Shown here piece by piece: positions 1 through 10,739 of a stretch of DNA of 64,000 nt; positions within the stretch are counted from its first letter, which is position 1; each line of letters starts with the position of its first letter. The DNA is from Pyrocephalus nanus (Eukaryota > Chordata > Aves > Passeriformes > Tyrannidae). Below the pieces are notes generated by a model that searched no databases, had not been told where the DNA came from, and saw nothing but the letters and a program-made list of their open reading frames with translations. The position numbers and the translations under genes are program-made. The DNA lies in NCBI GenBank assembly GCA_038380795.1, contig CM076267.1, positions 16,413,501-16,477,500 of the forward strand, read 5' to 3'.

Positions 1-299
1 CGCCGCACCACTGGCCCTCCTGCACGGCTGTCGCTCCCTGAGAGACAGGCAGGACCCCACGCACCCTGGTGTGGGGAAACCACGGGGCTGGCAGCTTGCA
101 GGCAGGGCTGCCTTCATCCCCCTGGCAGCACTCAGCACTGGCTGTAAGCCGGGTTGCTGATGCGGGCCTGGAGTGGGCTAGTGAGATGAGGTGTGCCAGC
201 ACTTGGTGCCACCATGGCACCTGGGAGGGCTGCTCTTTGAAGCAGGCTTTGAGGCTGGCACAGGAAGAGGGATGGCTGTAGCACACCCATCTCTCAATG

Positions 300-1880
300 A
301 TCAACGTGGGACTGCCTGGTGTCTGCATCCACTTGGTGTTTGCAGTGCATTTAGAGGGTAGTGCCTTGGCACATTTCTTTTTTATAGCACAGCACATAGG
401 AAGGAGCCAGTGAAGGATTTGTTTGGCATTCAGTGCCCATGCTATATTGGGTATTTGCAATGCACACAATACCCAAGTTGATGTGTGCAGCATCCCCACT
501 GCCTGTGCCAGATTTGGTGTATGCAACAGCCTGTGGCACTCTGTACCCATGCTTGCATGCTCTTTTTGGTGCACTCAGCACCAGCCATATGCTTGTTATC
601 AGGAGTGTATTTGCCAAATTGGTGCCTGCAGTGTGTTTACAGTCGTGGTGTGTGCAGCGCCTGATGCCCACAGTTTGCTTGATAATTGCAGAGTGCTCAG
701 CACTTAATACCTGTGGCATCATTGTTATTTACACAGTGCTTGCACTCAGTGTCAGCAGCGCTCGGCACACGCACTGTGCTCAGGATATGTGCCCTACCAC
801 TGCTGATGTTTGCAGCACCTTCAGTATTTGGTGTCAGCTGAGGTTTTGTGTTTGCCAAGCACTCAGTAATCTCTGCATTCAAGGTGTGCCCAGCGTCTGT
901 TCGACTTGGCATTTGCAGTGCAGCCCGTGCTCACACCAGCCGGCTCTCTGCGGTGTACTCAGTGTTTTGATTCCCGCGGTGTGATGAGTGTTCACAGCAG
1001 ACTGCTGGCACTGTGGTTGGTGCCTGGTGCCCGTGTGTGTGCAGTGCTTGCAGTGGGCTCAGCCTGTGGTGCCAACAGTGTGCTCCCACTGCCCACACAG
1101 TCCCACTCCCACTCTCTCCCACAGCTGTAAGCATCTGCCCTGCACCCAGCCCCAGTGCCCGACTCACTACTCACTTACAGTGTGCTTTGCAAGCACAGCT
1201 CATGATGTGGTCAAGACAAGTTTCCTGATGCTTTTGCCATTTTGCAGAGCTTGCTGCACAGAGTTAATGGTGTTCACACTATCCAGCCTGTGCCTGGTGC
1301 AGGATGCCAGCCCGCTTTGAAGAAGCTGCATGATCTGTCACTGCTAGTGCCAGCTCTTGTATTAGCAGTACCACCAGCCCGTGCCACTCCTGCTGAGGCT
1401 CTCACCAGTGCACTCTACACTCACAGCCCGCCATGCATCCCACATCCACAGCGCAGTTTTCAGTGCCTGTGGCACACATGGCACTGGCAGTGCCCTCAGA
1501 CTCAGCATCATCTGCCAGTTTGCAGGGAGATGGTGCTTGGTGCCTGATGGTGCCGTGTAAACAGTGGCCCAGCTCACACTTGGGGTCGATGCTTCCAGGG
1601 TGCTCGGCAGTTGTCTGCTTTCCCTACTTGCAGTGTTCAGGATGAAGCCCAGTGAGGTATTTGGCATTTGAAATGTGCTCCACACCTGGTGCGTGGGATT
1701 TGGAGCACACAGGGTGCTGAAGGCGCTGGTTCTGTGTGCTGTGTTTGCTGTTAGCCATGTGCTCTGCAGCCAGGCGGTAACCACCACGTCCTCAATGCTT
1801 GTGGCCCATGTAGGTCTTGATGCAATGTGCTCGGTGGCCAACTGTGTGCCGTGCCCCATGTGTGCTCAGTCCAGGGCCCA
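300..1880. repeat. degenerate tandem repeat with recurring TTTGCAGTGC / GTGCTCAG / TTGGTGCC words
   Basis: About 1.6 kb is built from recurring words such as tttgcagtgc, gtgctcag(c) and ttggtgcctg at irregular spacing of a few tens of bases. Examples lie near 340, 450, 655-705, 790-810, 1520-1560 and 1590-1640. The copies have diverged heavily, so the unit length is not sharp. This explains the many overlapping Cys- and His-rich frames across the interval, which are not genes. Confidence 0.55.
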
Positions 1881-4430
1881 CTTCCAGTGACCTCCAAATT
1901 TCCATTCACCTTGCAGACCCAGTCTGTCCACCTCCACTCCACCAGCCATCGAGGGGCAGAGGCAGACCCGGGCTTGGCTTCCAGCCCCTTCGCCCAGCAG
2001 CCCAGGGAGGACAGGCAGGGTGTCCCTACTGCACATGCCATCAGTGGGGCTGTGGCACTGGGGTTGAGGTTTTAATCACACAGATGTTGGGAAATGGGGA
2101 GTGGTGGTTGCCATGGTTGCACTAACTCTGCCCCTTGCCCACGGCGCACATCTGTGAATGCACGGGGCCATCATGGGTACCATGTGGCTGAGCTATAGCT
2201 GCCTGGGGAACCATAACTCCAAGCCTCCTGACTTGGGTGCATTTAAAACCTCAGCCCTATTGCTGTGCTGAGGCAGATCTGCTGGCAGTTTATGGCTCTG
2301 TTGTTTTTACTAAAGCCAAGTGGGAGGCAGGAGCCATCTTGGCAAAGCATTGTGGATAGGGCAGGAGGAGCAGTCCAGGGGCAGGAGGAGCCACACAATT
2401 CTTGGCATGTCCCCTTGGCTATGAAATGTCCTTCCAGCTGTGCCAGCTGTCATCAGCAGCAGCCCTACCCGTGTCTGCAGTGCATGTCAGCATGCCAGCC
2501 CTGATGGGTGGGTGCCAGGTCTGGTGCTGTTGAGGCAGGACAGGGACACCCAGCTGTTGTTTGGGGGTTGCACACGGTGGCTGGGGCTTACCCAACCCAG
2601 GAGCCCAGTGCTGCAAGGGCCACCCACAGCTGGAAGCAGTGTGGTCCTCCAGGCTCAGCCCAGTTCATCCATCTGAGCATCCCCTGCCCATAAATCAGAA
2701 ACTGATGCTAGGCTGCCTTAGGGGCTCATGCTCCCCACAAATCCTTTTCCCTGAAAGTCTCCTGGCATGCCTTATGATCAAGGAGAACAATGGCCAAGAT
2801 GGGCTGCCAGCCCACCAGTCATCTTTTCTAAGCTGTAGCTTGGGAGGGAGCAAAGCAAGGGATGCCCTGCTCACAGCAGGACTGGGGAAGCTTGACAATC
2901 TCCCGCCGCACTGGCTGGAGCACCTCCCAGCCCCAGTGCTGTCCTCCCTGCCTAACTGCTGCAACTCCTGTAATGTATTCATCCCAGGGTGCCCCGGTGC
3001 TGCTGCAATATCATTATTGGAGTTTATTACACCATTAGATTTAAAATTTTATAAACCACCAGGCAGGTGACAAGTGGTGGAGTCAGGGGATATCAAACTA
3101 TGGGCAGAGGGCCTGTGCAGGAATAGCACTGGGGACCATCCCACCAGGGTACCAAACCCAGTTTCCCTGCCCAGCTGGTGCTTTTTCTAGTGGTGCAAGT
3201 CCAGTGGCATGCCAGGAGGGTGCCCTGCTGCTGAGCTCAGCACAGTGCAGTCATGTGCCAGCCTGCCCAGCTACCCTCCTCAGGATGGAAGGGAAAAGGG
3301 AGGATCAACCAGCTGCAACAATAAAAGGCCATAAAACCAAACGAGTGTCTCCACACACTGCAGCGATGGCTCCCAGGGTGTCTTCCCCTTTCTAACAGTG
3401 CCAAGGGCAGGAGGGACTGTGCACACCCCATCGCTCGTGCACAGAGCCAGGGTTCCTGCTGCCGCACAGTCACTCTCTGGTCACGTCTGTGATGGCCTTT
3501 CCAGCTGTGGGGGATGCTCTGAGGGTGGTGAGGCCATTTCCTCCACTCCTCCCACTCAGAACTGGAGGGCAGCATCAACCCAGTCTGACCTCCTGCCAGA
3601 CACGGGCCAGCGAGCACTGCCAGACCTGGAGTCAGGAGATAGGTGCTGGGCTGAGCATCCTCCTGGGAATGCTGAGCACCCTCTGTGCTGAAATGGCTGG
3701 CCATCCTGCTGGGAAAGAGGCTCTGTTTTCCTCCTCTCCATGGATTTATAAGGCTTTTAGATGTGTTTTCTCTCAGTGAGGATGTTTGTGCTATGCAATC
3801 AAGTGTCTAGCTCAGTTGGTGCGTGGTTTGTACTGACAGGGTCAGAGCAGAACATGGACAGGGATGCTGGTCTCTCCTGCTCCTCTGGCTTTCAGCTTCA
3901 CAGAGCTAGGGCAGTGGAGGTCCAGAGCATGTGGGGTGTTTCAGATGCAGACCAGAAGCAGGGGCTGCTGTGCATGGGCAGGCAGCCCACAGCATCCACT
4001 GTCTGCTACCTCTCCCTGGGCACAGTGGCAGGGGTTGGCTGGAATGCAGGCAGAGCTGAGCATTTTTTGGGGGAGGAAGTCAGGAGGGCAACCAGCAATG
4101 TTTCAGCTGCTCATCAGGATTAAATACCAGGGAATAAGCCTGGGCCTGGCAAAGACCCTTTTCTCCCACAAACCAGGAAGGGATTGGATCCATTATCCCA
4201 TTGAATGTCCATGGGATCTAACCCATCTCTGATGCAGGCATTGTCCTCTCAGCCATGGAGCAGATAGTCCTGCACTCAGACCCTACTGAAACCCATTCCT
4301 TAGATTTCTTGGAGAGAGGACCCCAAAAGCCACGTAAACTCAGCACTGTTTTTCTGGCAACAGCAAAAGGTGTCCAGGACACCTCATGCGAGCTCATGCA
4401 CAGATCTTACAAAAGAGACTTTGTAATTGA

Positions 4431-4602
4431 GGTTTTGCGCTTAATGAAGGAATAAATTGAATGGGAGTGTTGTCTTTAATTGGGTTGTTGCATTAATTAA
4501 GGTATTGCACTTAATTGTGGTAAAGCATTTAATAAGGTACTGTGTTTAATGGGGGTAGTTTACATAAACGGGGTCAGTGCATTAATGGGGTGCTGCATCA
4601 CC
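4431..4602. repeat. about 18-bp AT-rich tandem repeat, consensus near RTTGCATTTAATNGGGGT
   Basis: From about 4468 to 4595 roughly seven units of 17-18 bp follow each other, each with a TTTAAT or TTAAT core and ending in GGGT or AGGT. A more diverged copy lies just upstream, near 4431-4467. The strict spacing marks a minisatellite. Confidence 0.7.
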
Positions 4603-7600
4603 CATGCATCTGCTGGCCCTGACAGACTTGTCATCTACCACAGTGGGCTAAACTGAGGACCAGGACAGTGAGCAAGGCTTGTCTGCAGCACTGGAGCTGC
4701 ACTCTTCCCCATCCCAGCACCATGCAGCTGGTAACAGTGCTCATAGTGATGGCTTTGCTCCTACCTTGGTGCATGCAGCTCCCTCCCACCATTCCCAGCC
4801 CCACCATTCCCAGTGGGTGAAGAAAGACCCATTGGGTCTGGAGCTCTCAGCAAGTGGGGTGCAGGCAGCATTACTGCTCCTGTGGCCCCCCCACAGCCAG
4901 CTCCACGTCAAGCAGTGGAGATGTCTGAGATGCCTGGCATGCTCATCACACCATTGCCAGCCCTGCTCTCCTGTAATTGGAGTGGACATCTTGTCATCCC
5001 ACATCTCCCCACAGCCGAGGCACTTGCTGTCCTTGCCGCAGAGCCTGACCTGCCGGGCAGGCGCCAGCAGCATGCCGGGGAGGCCATGGAAGGAGGCTGT
5101 TCTTGTTAAGCCGACGTGTTTGCAAGGGTCTCAGAGGATACAACTTGCATGAGGCAGAGCTAAGTGCTGCGGCCAGCTGGGCTCTGCAGCCATGTTTCCT
5201 TCAATTAGATCAAAATTAATGATTGCCCCAGATCCAGTTCCCTCTGGGCATGGGGCTGCGTCCAGCACCAACTCTGGAGTGTGAGGAGCTGGTGAGGAAG
5301 ATGTGGCAGCCAGCTCACAGGCTTGGGCGCACCACAGAAGTGCTCAGCAAGCTGGATCTGTGTCCTGGACATCTTGGACTAGCTGAGTGGGAGTTCCCTC
5401 CTGGTGGTCTCCATTTGGGCAGCTGCTCGCCATCCACCCAGGTCTGTAATTTTCCCAGTCGCCTATGTCCCCCACCCTCCCATGCTGCCCTGGCCACAGT
5501 ATCTTTTAGTCCCCCAGGGTGATCCCCTGTGTCTCTCCTGAGGAGCTGCAGCCCCGCAGGGTGGCTGGGAGGGTGAGCTCACTGCAGCAACACAGCGCCG
5601 GTGCCGGAGTGCAGTGGGAGTTTGGGTGTTGGTATAGAAAAGAGTCAATTCATTGGCTGGGTGTCAAGAAAGGGAAATCACAACCCAACCCTCATCCAGA
5701 CTGGGCTAAGAATAGAAATGGACAGTGCCTGTGTTTTGGAGGAGATGAATCATCATGAGGGTGCTGGAGGGCAACAAGGCAGGGTCAGGCCCACCAAGCA
5801 TCCCTCCAGACTGTGGGGCCAGCTTCTTTCCATGGAGACTCCACCTTCTTCCTGCTGTCTACCATGGTGTGTCAGGGCCCTGATGCTCTAGAAAGCCCCC
5901 TCCTTCACTGCTCTATTGTTTTGTCTATGGATGCAGCCTTTTAATCTCCTCTGCTTTCACCTATACCCCCAGTGCCTCCATTGCTGCTCTTTGTTACTGC
6001 CATTCTCTCTACTATTTACAATTAGTTTGAATTTTTCTTGATGTGTGTCCCAGACCAGACACGGGGGTTCCACTAAGGCCTTGCTACCAGCAAGCACTTC
6101 GGATACCTTGTGAACGATTCGCCTTCTTACACAGCCCTAAGCAACATTGTCCTTTTCACTGAGTTCAGTGCAGTCACAGGGCAGCCAGACATCCCATATG
6201 AAACTAGTAGATCCCATATCCCAAATGAATGAGGTTTCTCCTGTTTTCTCATAGCTCCCAGCTGCTTTTCCAGGCAGCTGCCTGGCTGCTGGGCATCTGG
6301 AAATGCAGCTTCTGCTCACACAGATAACGGTACCTACAGAACGCGTCCTGCCTTAGAGTTCTGACCCTCTGCATGCCTTCTTTATCCACCTGGGATTGTC
6401 CTGGGGGTTGTTGTTAAACTCAGACAAGCTGACAATGCCCCCCACTGCCAATGCTCTGCCCTGCCCTCCTGCCTGCTAGGCAGTCCTGCCCTCCAGTCGC
6501 TCGCCCTCTGCTTGCTGGGCAGATTTGCTTCCCGCCCCAGCCCGGCTCTTGGTGCTTGTCCTTTTGAATTGTATCTGATTGTTTTCAGGCCATTTCTCCG
6601 ATTTGTCAACATCATTTCGAATTCCAGTCCTGTCTTCCCCAGCACCCGCAGCCTCCCCCCATCATCTGAGCATAGCACGTGGGCCCTGCGCCAAGCCCCT
6701 GACGATCAGCATTCCCCTGGCTGGGGGGCACGGGGATGAGCAGGGGGGATTCCACTTTCCCAATCTCCCGGGTGAGCCCTTGGCTGGCTCTCCTATCCTG
6801 TTGGTTTGCTTGCACGGTGGCTAGTGAAGCCAGCACTCTGGAGCCCAGGTTACTGGGCTTCTCCTGGCTGTTAGGATTAAACCCAAGGGCTGGACGAGAG
6901 AGCATCAGTGGGCAGACAGACTCTGTAGCCACTTGTGGCCAGGTGAAGGGGCAGACAAGCCCCACTGCATGCCACAGAGTCCCTCCTTGTGGCCTCATAT
7001 CCCACAGGTGCAGGCACTCAGCCACAGGTGGGAGGCTCCAGCATAGAACCCTGTGGACCTGCAGATATGTTGGCAAAGGGGCAGCACCAACCATTCCCAG
7101 CCGGTGCTATGTTCTCTGCCTTGTCTGATCTGAGGAGAAAGCAGTCCCTGAGCACTACTTCCCCTCTTCCCAAGCCATGCTGCTTCCCCCCTACATGCCC
7201 CTGCAGCCCTGTGTCTCTCCTGGTATGCCCCCTCTTCTGGTGCTCTCTGGATGCAAAGCCACAGTGCTCCCTGCTCCCTGGCTCGCAGAAGGCCTGCAGC
7301 TGCAGCTGAAAATGGGGCTGGTGCTTTAGGTGCCACTTACTTGGGCATAGCTTGATCCCCACCCAGCCTGGCTGCACTTCGTCCTTGGGATGTCCTGCAA
7401 GGCAATGAGCCCCTAGAACCCATCTGCCCTTGCTGGGTGGCGAGGCAGGAGCAGGACACCATGGGGAAGGAGAGCCAGTAAAGGAGAGAGGAGAGGACTT
7501 ATCTCTTTGGCCACACAGGACGGGATCATGCTGTGAGGAGGGTGATAAGAGATGCCTCCAGTCCAGGTGGCATTTAATAATGGAGCTGAAGATACCCAGA

Positions 7601-8959
7601 GAAAACAGAGGCCTGTGGTCCCTATGGTATGGGGGCCAGTGCCCTGCAAGGAGTCAAGAGACAGTTCTGCTGCCACACCATGGCTGTCCAGCACACAGAG
7701 GACACTGGGCTCCAGCTGGTCCCACACTCACACAGTTCAGTTTGCCCTGAACCTCAAAGTCTGAGCTTACAGTGTGACCTGCCTGGCAGATCCTCTGTGC
7801 CCTCAGGCCCCTTAGGACCACAGGAAATGAGAGGCACAGGCAGGGACCACACACCTAGCTCTGCAGACCAAAGACCCAGTCCTGGCCACTGCCTGACACC
7901 ATGGAAACTCCTCGGCACAGGATTAGGCCCTTGCTGCCCGTGGTCCTTACTGGGCCAAGCGTTCCCACAGGGCCAAGCATCCCTGTGGAAGCTGCTGGGG
8001 GCTGATGGCTATGTGGCTGGACTACCCATGGTGGTGGCAGTTCTTGGGCTGCCTGCCCAGCCCACTCCCACTGTGCCTCTCCAAGCTGGGGGTACAGGGC
8101 TGGCATGAGCTTGATGCATCCCTTGGGCAGGGAGAAGCAGGTGGATGGGGCTGTGCGTGCTCCCTGCCGGAGGCAGCCTATCATGCTGTATTGACCCGCA
8201 CAGAGGCAGGAACATGTGTGCCATGCACAGATCGATGGGAAGATTGAAGATGCGTGTGTGCTCGCCGGACGACTGGGGAAAGCTTTGCTGTTGGCATTGG
8301 CAGCACAGTGAAGGTCACGCTGACCTGCGGCGCAGTCCCCGAGGAGAGGCGAGGCCTCTTGTCGCGCTCATGGGCGGCTGTCTCGTCACTTGTCCTCCGG
8401 AGACCTCGGCTTCCCTGCCAGGCACGCACCTTCTCAGCAGAGCCATGTCTGCTGGGGGAGGTACCCAGTTCTGGGCTTGTTCTGGGGGCAGGGAGCTGAT
8501 GTTCCCCCAGACAACACTGTGCCACAGGGCAGTGTCACAGAGGGTTGCTTGACTTGTGGGGGAGGAGATTGGTTCAGCCTTTTTAGCTGAGCAAACCCTC
8601 CATCACCATCTGGGGAAACCGAGGCAGGAAGCTGGAAGAGATCAAGACTGTCTGGCAGAGGTGTTGTGCATGGGAAGCAGCCAGACCCAGGTGCCATGTG
8701 ATTGTTGCCTAAAGATGAACCCACCACCTCATCGCTGCGCAGGCAGAGCCCCACTGCTGCGAGCAGGTCGGGGCAGGTCACCCTGTTTCTCACGCTGCCT
8801 GCAGGGCTGTGCTGCCACAGAGGCTGGGACGGGAGATTGGGGTGGAGGGAGCAAACCCCAGGAGGAGCAAGGGCTGAGCAGGGCAAAAGAGAGGGTGAGG
8901 GCTACCCCGGCTCAGCCTTTCTATCAGAGCCGGTCACTGCTTGTGGTGCCCCCCACTTC

Positions 8960-9720
8960 ATGGGCTGCCGTGGGGCCACGAGGAGCAGCGGGAGAGCGGA
9001 GAGGGCGGAGGGAGCAGAAATTAAGCCGGGGGAGCTCATCCCGGGCGCACAGCGAGCGCAGTGGAGAGGGGGGCGGCGGACCCGGGGGGCGGGTGGGGAC
9101 GCTGCCGCCCTCCTGGCTCCGGGACGCCGAGGAGCACGGCGGAGGGGCGCCGGAAGGTGCACCCACGGCGCTCGGTGTTCAGCCGCGCTTCGGCGGAGGC
9201 TCGCCGGCCGGGTGCCGCCGGGACAGCCGGGGCCGGTGGCGGGACGGCCGTGTCTCGGCGCTGGCCGCCGTGGGTCGCGGCAGGGAGGCGGTTAACGGCC
9301 AGGGAGCCGCCGAGGCAGGAGGAGTCCGCAGGCGGGCGAGCAGGAGGGGGCTGCCGGGCGAGCTGCCCGCAGGCTGCCCGCCCCCGCCGAGCCGCGCCGC
9401 GCTCTGCCCCGGGGCGCACGGGCCGGCGGGGCACGGCGGGGCCAGGCGGCGAGCGCGGCGACAGCGGCGGCTGCGGCGGGGGGCAGGCTTCGTGCCCCGC
9501 CCGCCTCGGCACGGCTCGGCACGGCTCGGCATCGCACCGCGCGGCGCGACACGAACGGCTCGGCATCGCACGGCGCGGCACGGCTCGGTTCCGCTCGTCA
9601 CGGCTCGGCTCCGGCAGCTCCCGAGCCATTCAAACAAGTGGCTCCGGCAGCACTTCGGGGCCGGGGCTGGGGAACGGGCGCAGCGTGGCTCCCTGCCCCG
9701 GAGGCGCCGGGCCCTTCACA
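8960..9720 (+). promoter_or_regulatory. ASIC4: CpG island at the ASIC4 5' end (promoter)
   Basis: Dense CG dinucleotides start near 8970 and continue to about 9720, ending some 450 bp before the ASIC4 start codon. The island also contains a CGGCTCGGCA tandem stretch. No TATA box stands out, as is usual for CpG-island promoters. The transcription start cannot be placed from sequence alone. Long Arg/Ala/Pro-rich frames across this interval are by-products of the GC content. Confidence 0.7.
9505..9612. repeat. GC-rich tandem repeat, unit near CGGCTCGGCA
   Basis: The words cggcacggctcgg and cggctcggcatcgcac recur about every 10-20 bp across this block inside the CpG island. Some copies are interrupted by cgcggcgcgac-like segments. 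Confidence 0.7.
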
Positions 9721-9825
9721 CTGCCTCTTTTCTCTGACGCTCGCTCTTTATTTGACGATGAAATAATGTTGACATGTCTTGAATTATTAAGTATTCCCTG
9801 GATTTTATTAGCACATGATGCCTAA

Positions 9826-10251
9826 ATGCTGCCTGTATCTGCTGGGGTCTTAACCAGAGAGGAGCGAAAGAGAGAGGCAGAGAGACAGAGCGAGGGAGAG
9901 GAGAGAGAGGGGTTTTTGACAGCTGTATTTGTGCTGATAAGCGAAGGCACAAGGAGACGATCGACTAGTGAGACAAGAGGGAAGCGGCGGCTCGGAGCTG
10001 CTGAGAGGGGCTGCGCTTCCCTCCCGAGACGGCTCGGCCCTCCCGGTGCCGTGCTGGGGCTTGGGGGGGACCCGAACCCCCTCCCAGCGCCTGGCTGGGT
10101 TCTCGGCCAGTGCCTGTGTTGGGGGGCAGCTCGCTGGCTGGGCACACCAGCTGTGCGGGGCAGATGCCGATTGAGATCGTGTGTAAAATCAAATTTGCCG
10201 AGGAGGATGAGAAGCAGAAGGAGAAAGAAGAAGGGGACAAGGAGAGCTTGA
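9826..10251 (+). other. upstream ORF overlapping the ASIC4 start codon
   Basis: An ATG at 9826 opens a 141-codon frame that runs past the ASIC4 ATG (10164) in a different frame. It encodes a basic, low-complexity peptide with no recognisable family. If the transcript starts upstream of 9826 and is unspliced here, this uORF would repress ASIC4 translation. The transcript may instead start, or be spliced, downstream of it. Confidence 0.35.
9857..9912 (+). repeat. GA-rich purine tract in the ASIC4 leader
   Basis: An almost uninterrupted run of G and A (gagaggagcgaaagagag and similar) lies about 250 bp upstream of the ASIC4 start codon. Such tracts can bind GAGA-type factors or form triplex DNA. 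Here it is only recorded as low-complexity sequence in the probable 5' UTR or promoter. Confidence 0.6.
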
Positions 10252-10739
10252 TCGAGGAGCCTGCCCGGCCCCATTCCCGGGACCTGGCCACCTTTGCCAG
10301 CACCAGCACACTGCACGGCTTGGGACACATCTGCCGGTCAGGACGGCTGGGCGTGCGCCAGACCCTCTGGGCGTTTGCCTTTCTGGCATCGCTCGCCTTC
10401 TTCCTCTACCAGGCAGCCAAGTCAGCGCTGCTTTACCTGGAGCACCCCCATGTCATGGCCCTGGACGAGGAGGCCATCCGTGAGATGGTCTTCCCCGCCA
10501 TCACCATCTGCAACATCAACCGCTACCGCCACTCGGCACTCACCGACGCTGATATCTTCCACTTGGCCAACATGACTGGGCTGCCCCCCAAGGACCGGGA
10601 CGGCCACAAGGCCACGGACCTGCTCTACCCTGACCCCGACATGGCTGACATTGTCAACCGCACTGGCCACCAGCTTGACGACATGCTCAAGAGCTGCAAC
10701 TTCAGCGGCGAGAACTGCTCATCCCGTGATTTCACTGTG
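10164..10739 (+). CDS. ASIC4: ASIC4 exon 1 (residues 1-192)
   Basis: This exon encodes the cytosolic N-terminus, TM1 and the proximal ectodomain. The MPIEIVCK opening resembles the ASIC1b type of N-terminus more than ASIC1a. The order is an acidic/Lys-rich segment (13-32), TLHG gating motif (49-52), TM1 after Arg-Gln (66-88), HPHV and LDEEA (pre-FPA region), FPAITICN, and [16 protein letters not shown]. It ends after a Val codon at a phase-0 GTGAGT donor. Confidence 0.96.

Larger units (their letters stand above)
1..8960. other. intergenic or upstream non-coding region, no gene recognised
   Basis: No reading frame here resembles a known protein, and none has the exon-like combination of a conserved domain with splice sites. 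What can be seen are two degenerate tandem repeats (about 300-1880 and 4431-4602) and short AT-rich, homeodomain-motif-rich stretches, for example around 2970-3070 and 5195-5225. Distal ASIC4 regulatory DNA or an unrecognised UTR of a neighbouring gene cannot be excluded. Confidence 0.6.

Noticed and set aside
4255..4455. 66-codon + frame as a small gene
   Set aside because: No similarity recognised, no regulatory context, and it runs into the 18-bp repeat.
8556..9737. 393-codon Arg/Gly-rich + strand frame
   Set aside because: It runs through the ASIC4 CpG island; stop codons are rare in such GC content, and the product is low-complexity with no conserved motif.
10110..10163. N-terminal extension of ASIC4 by 18 codons
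   Set aside because: The frame is open but begins with GTG, not ATG; the human protein starts at the MPIEIVC methionine.
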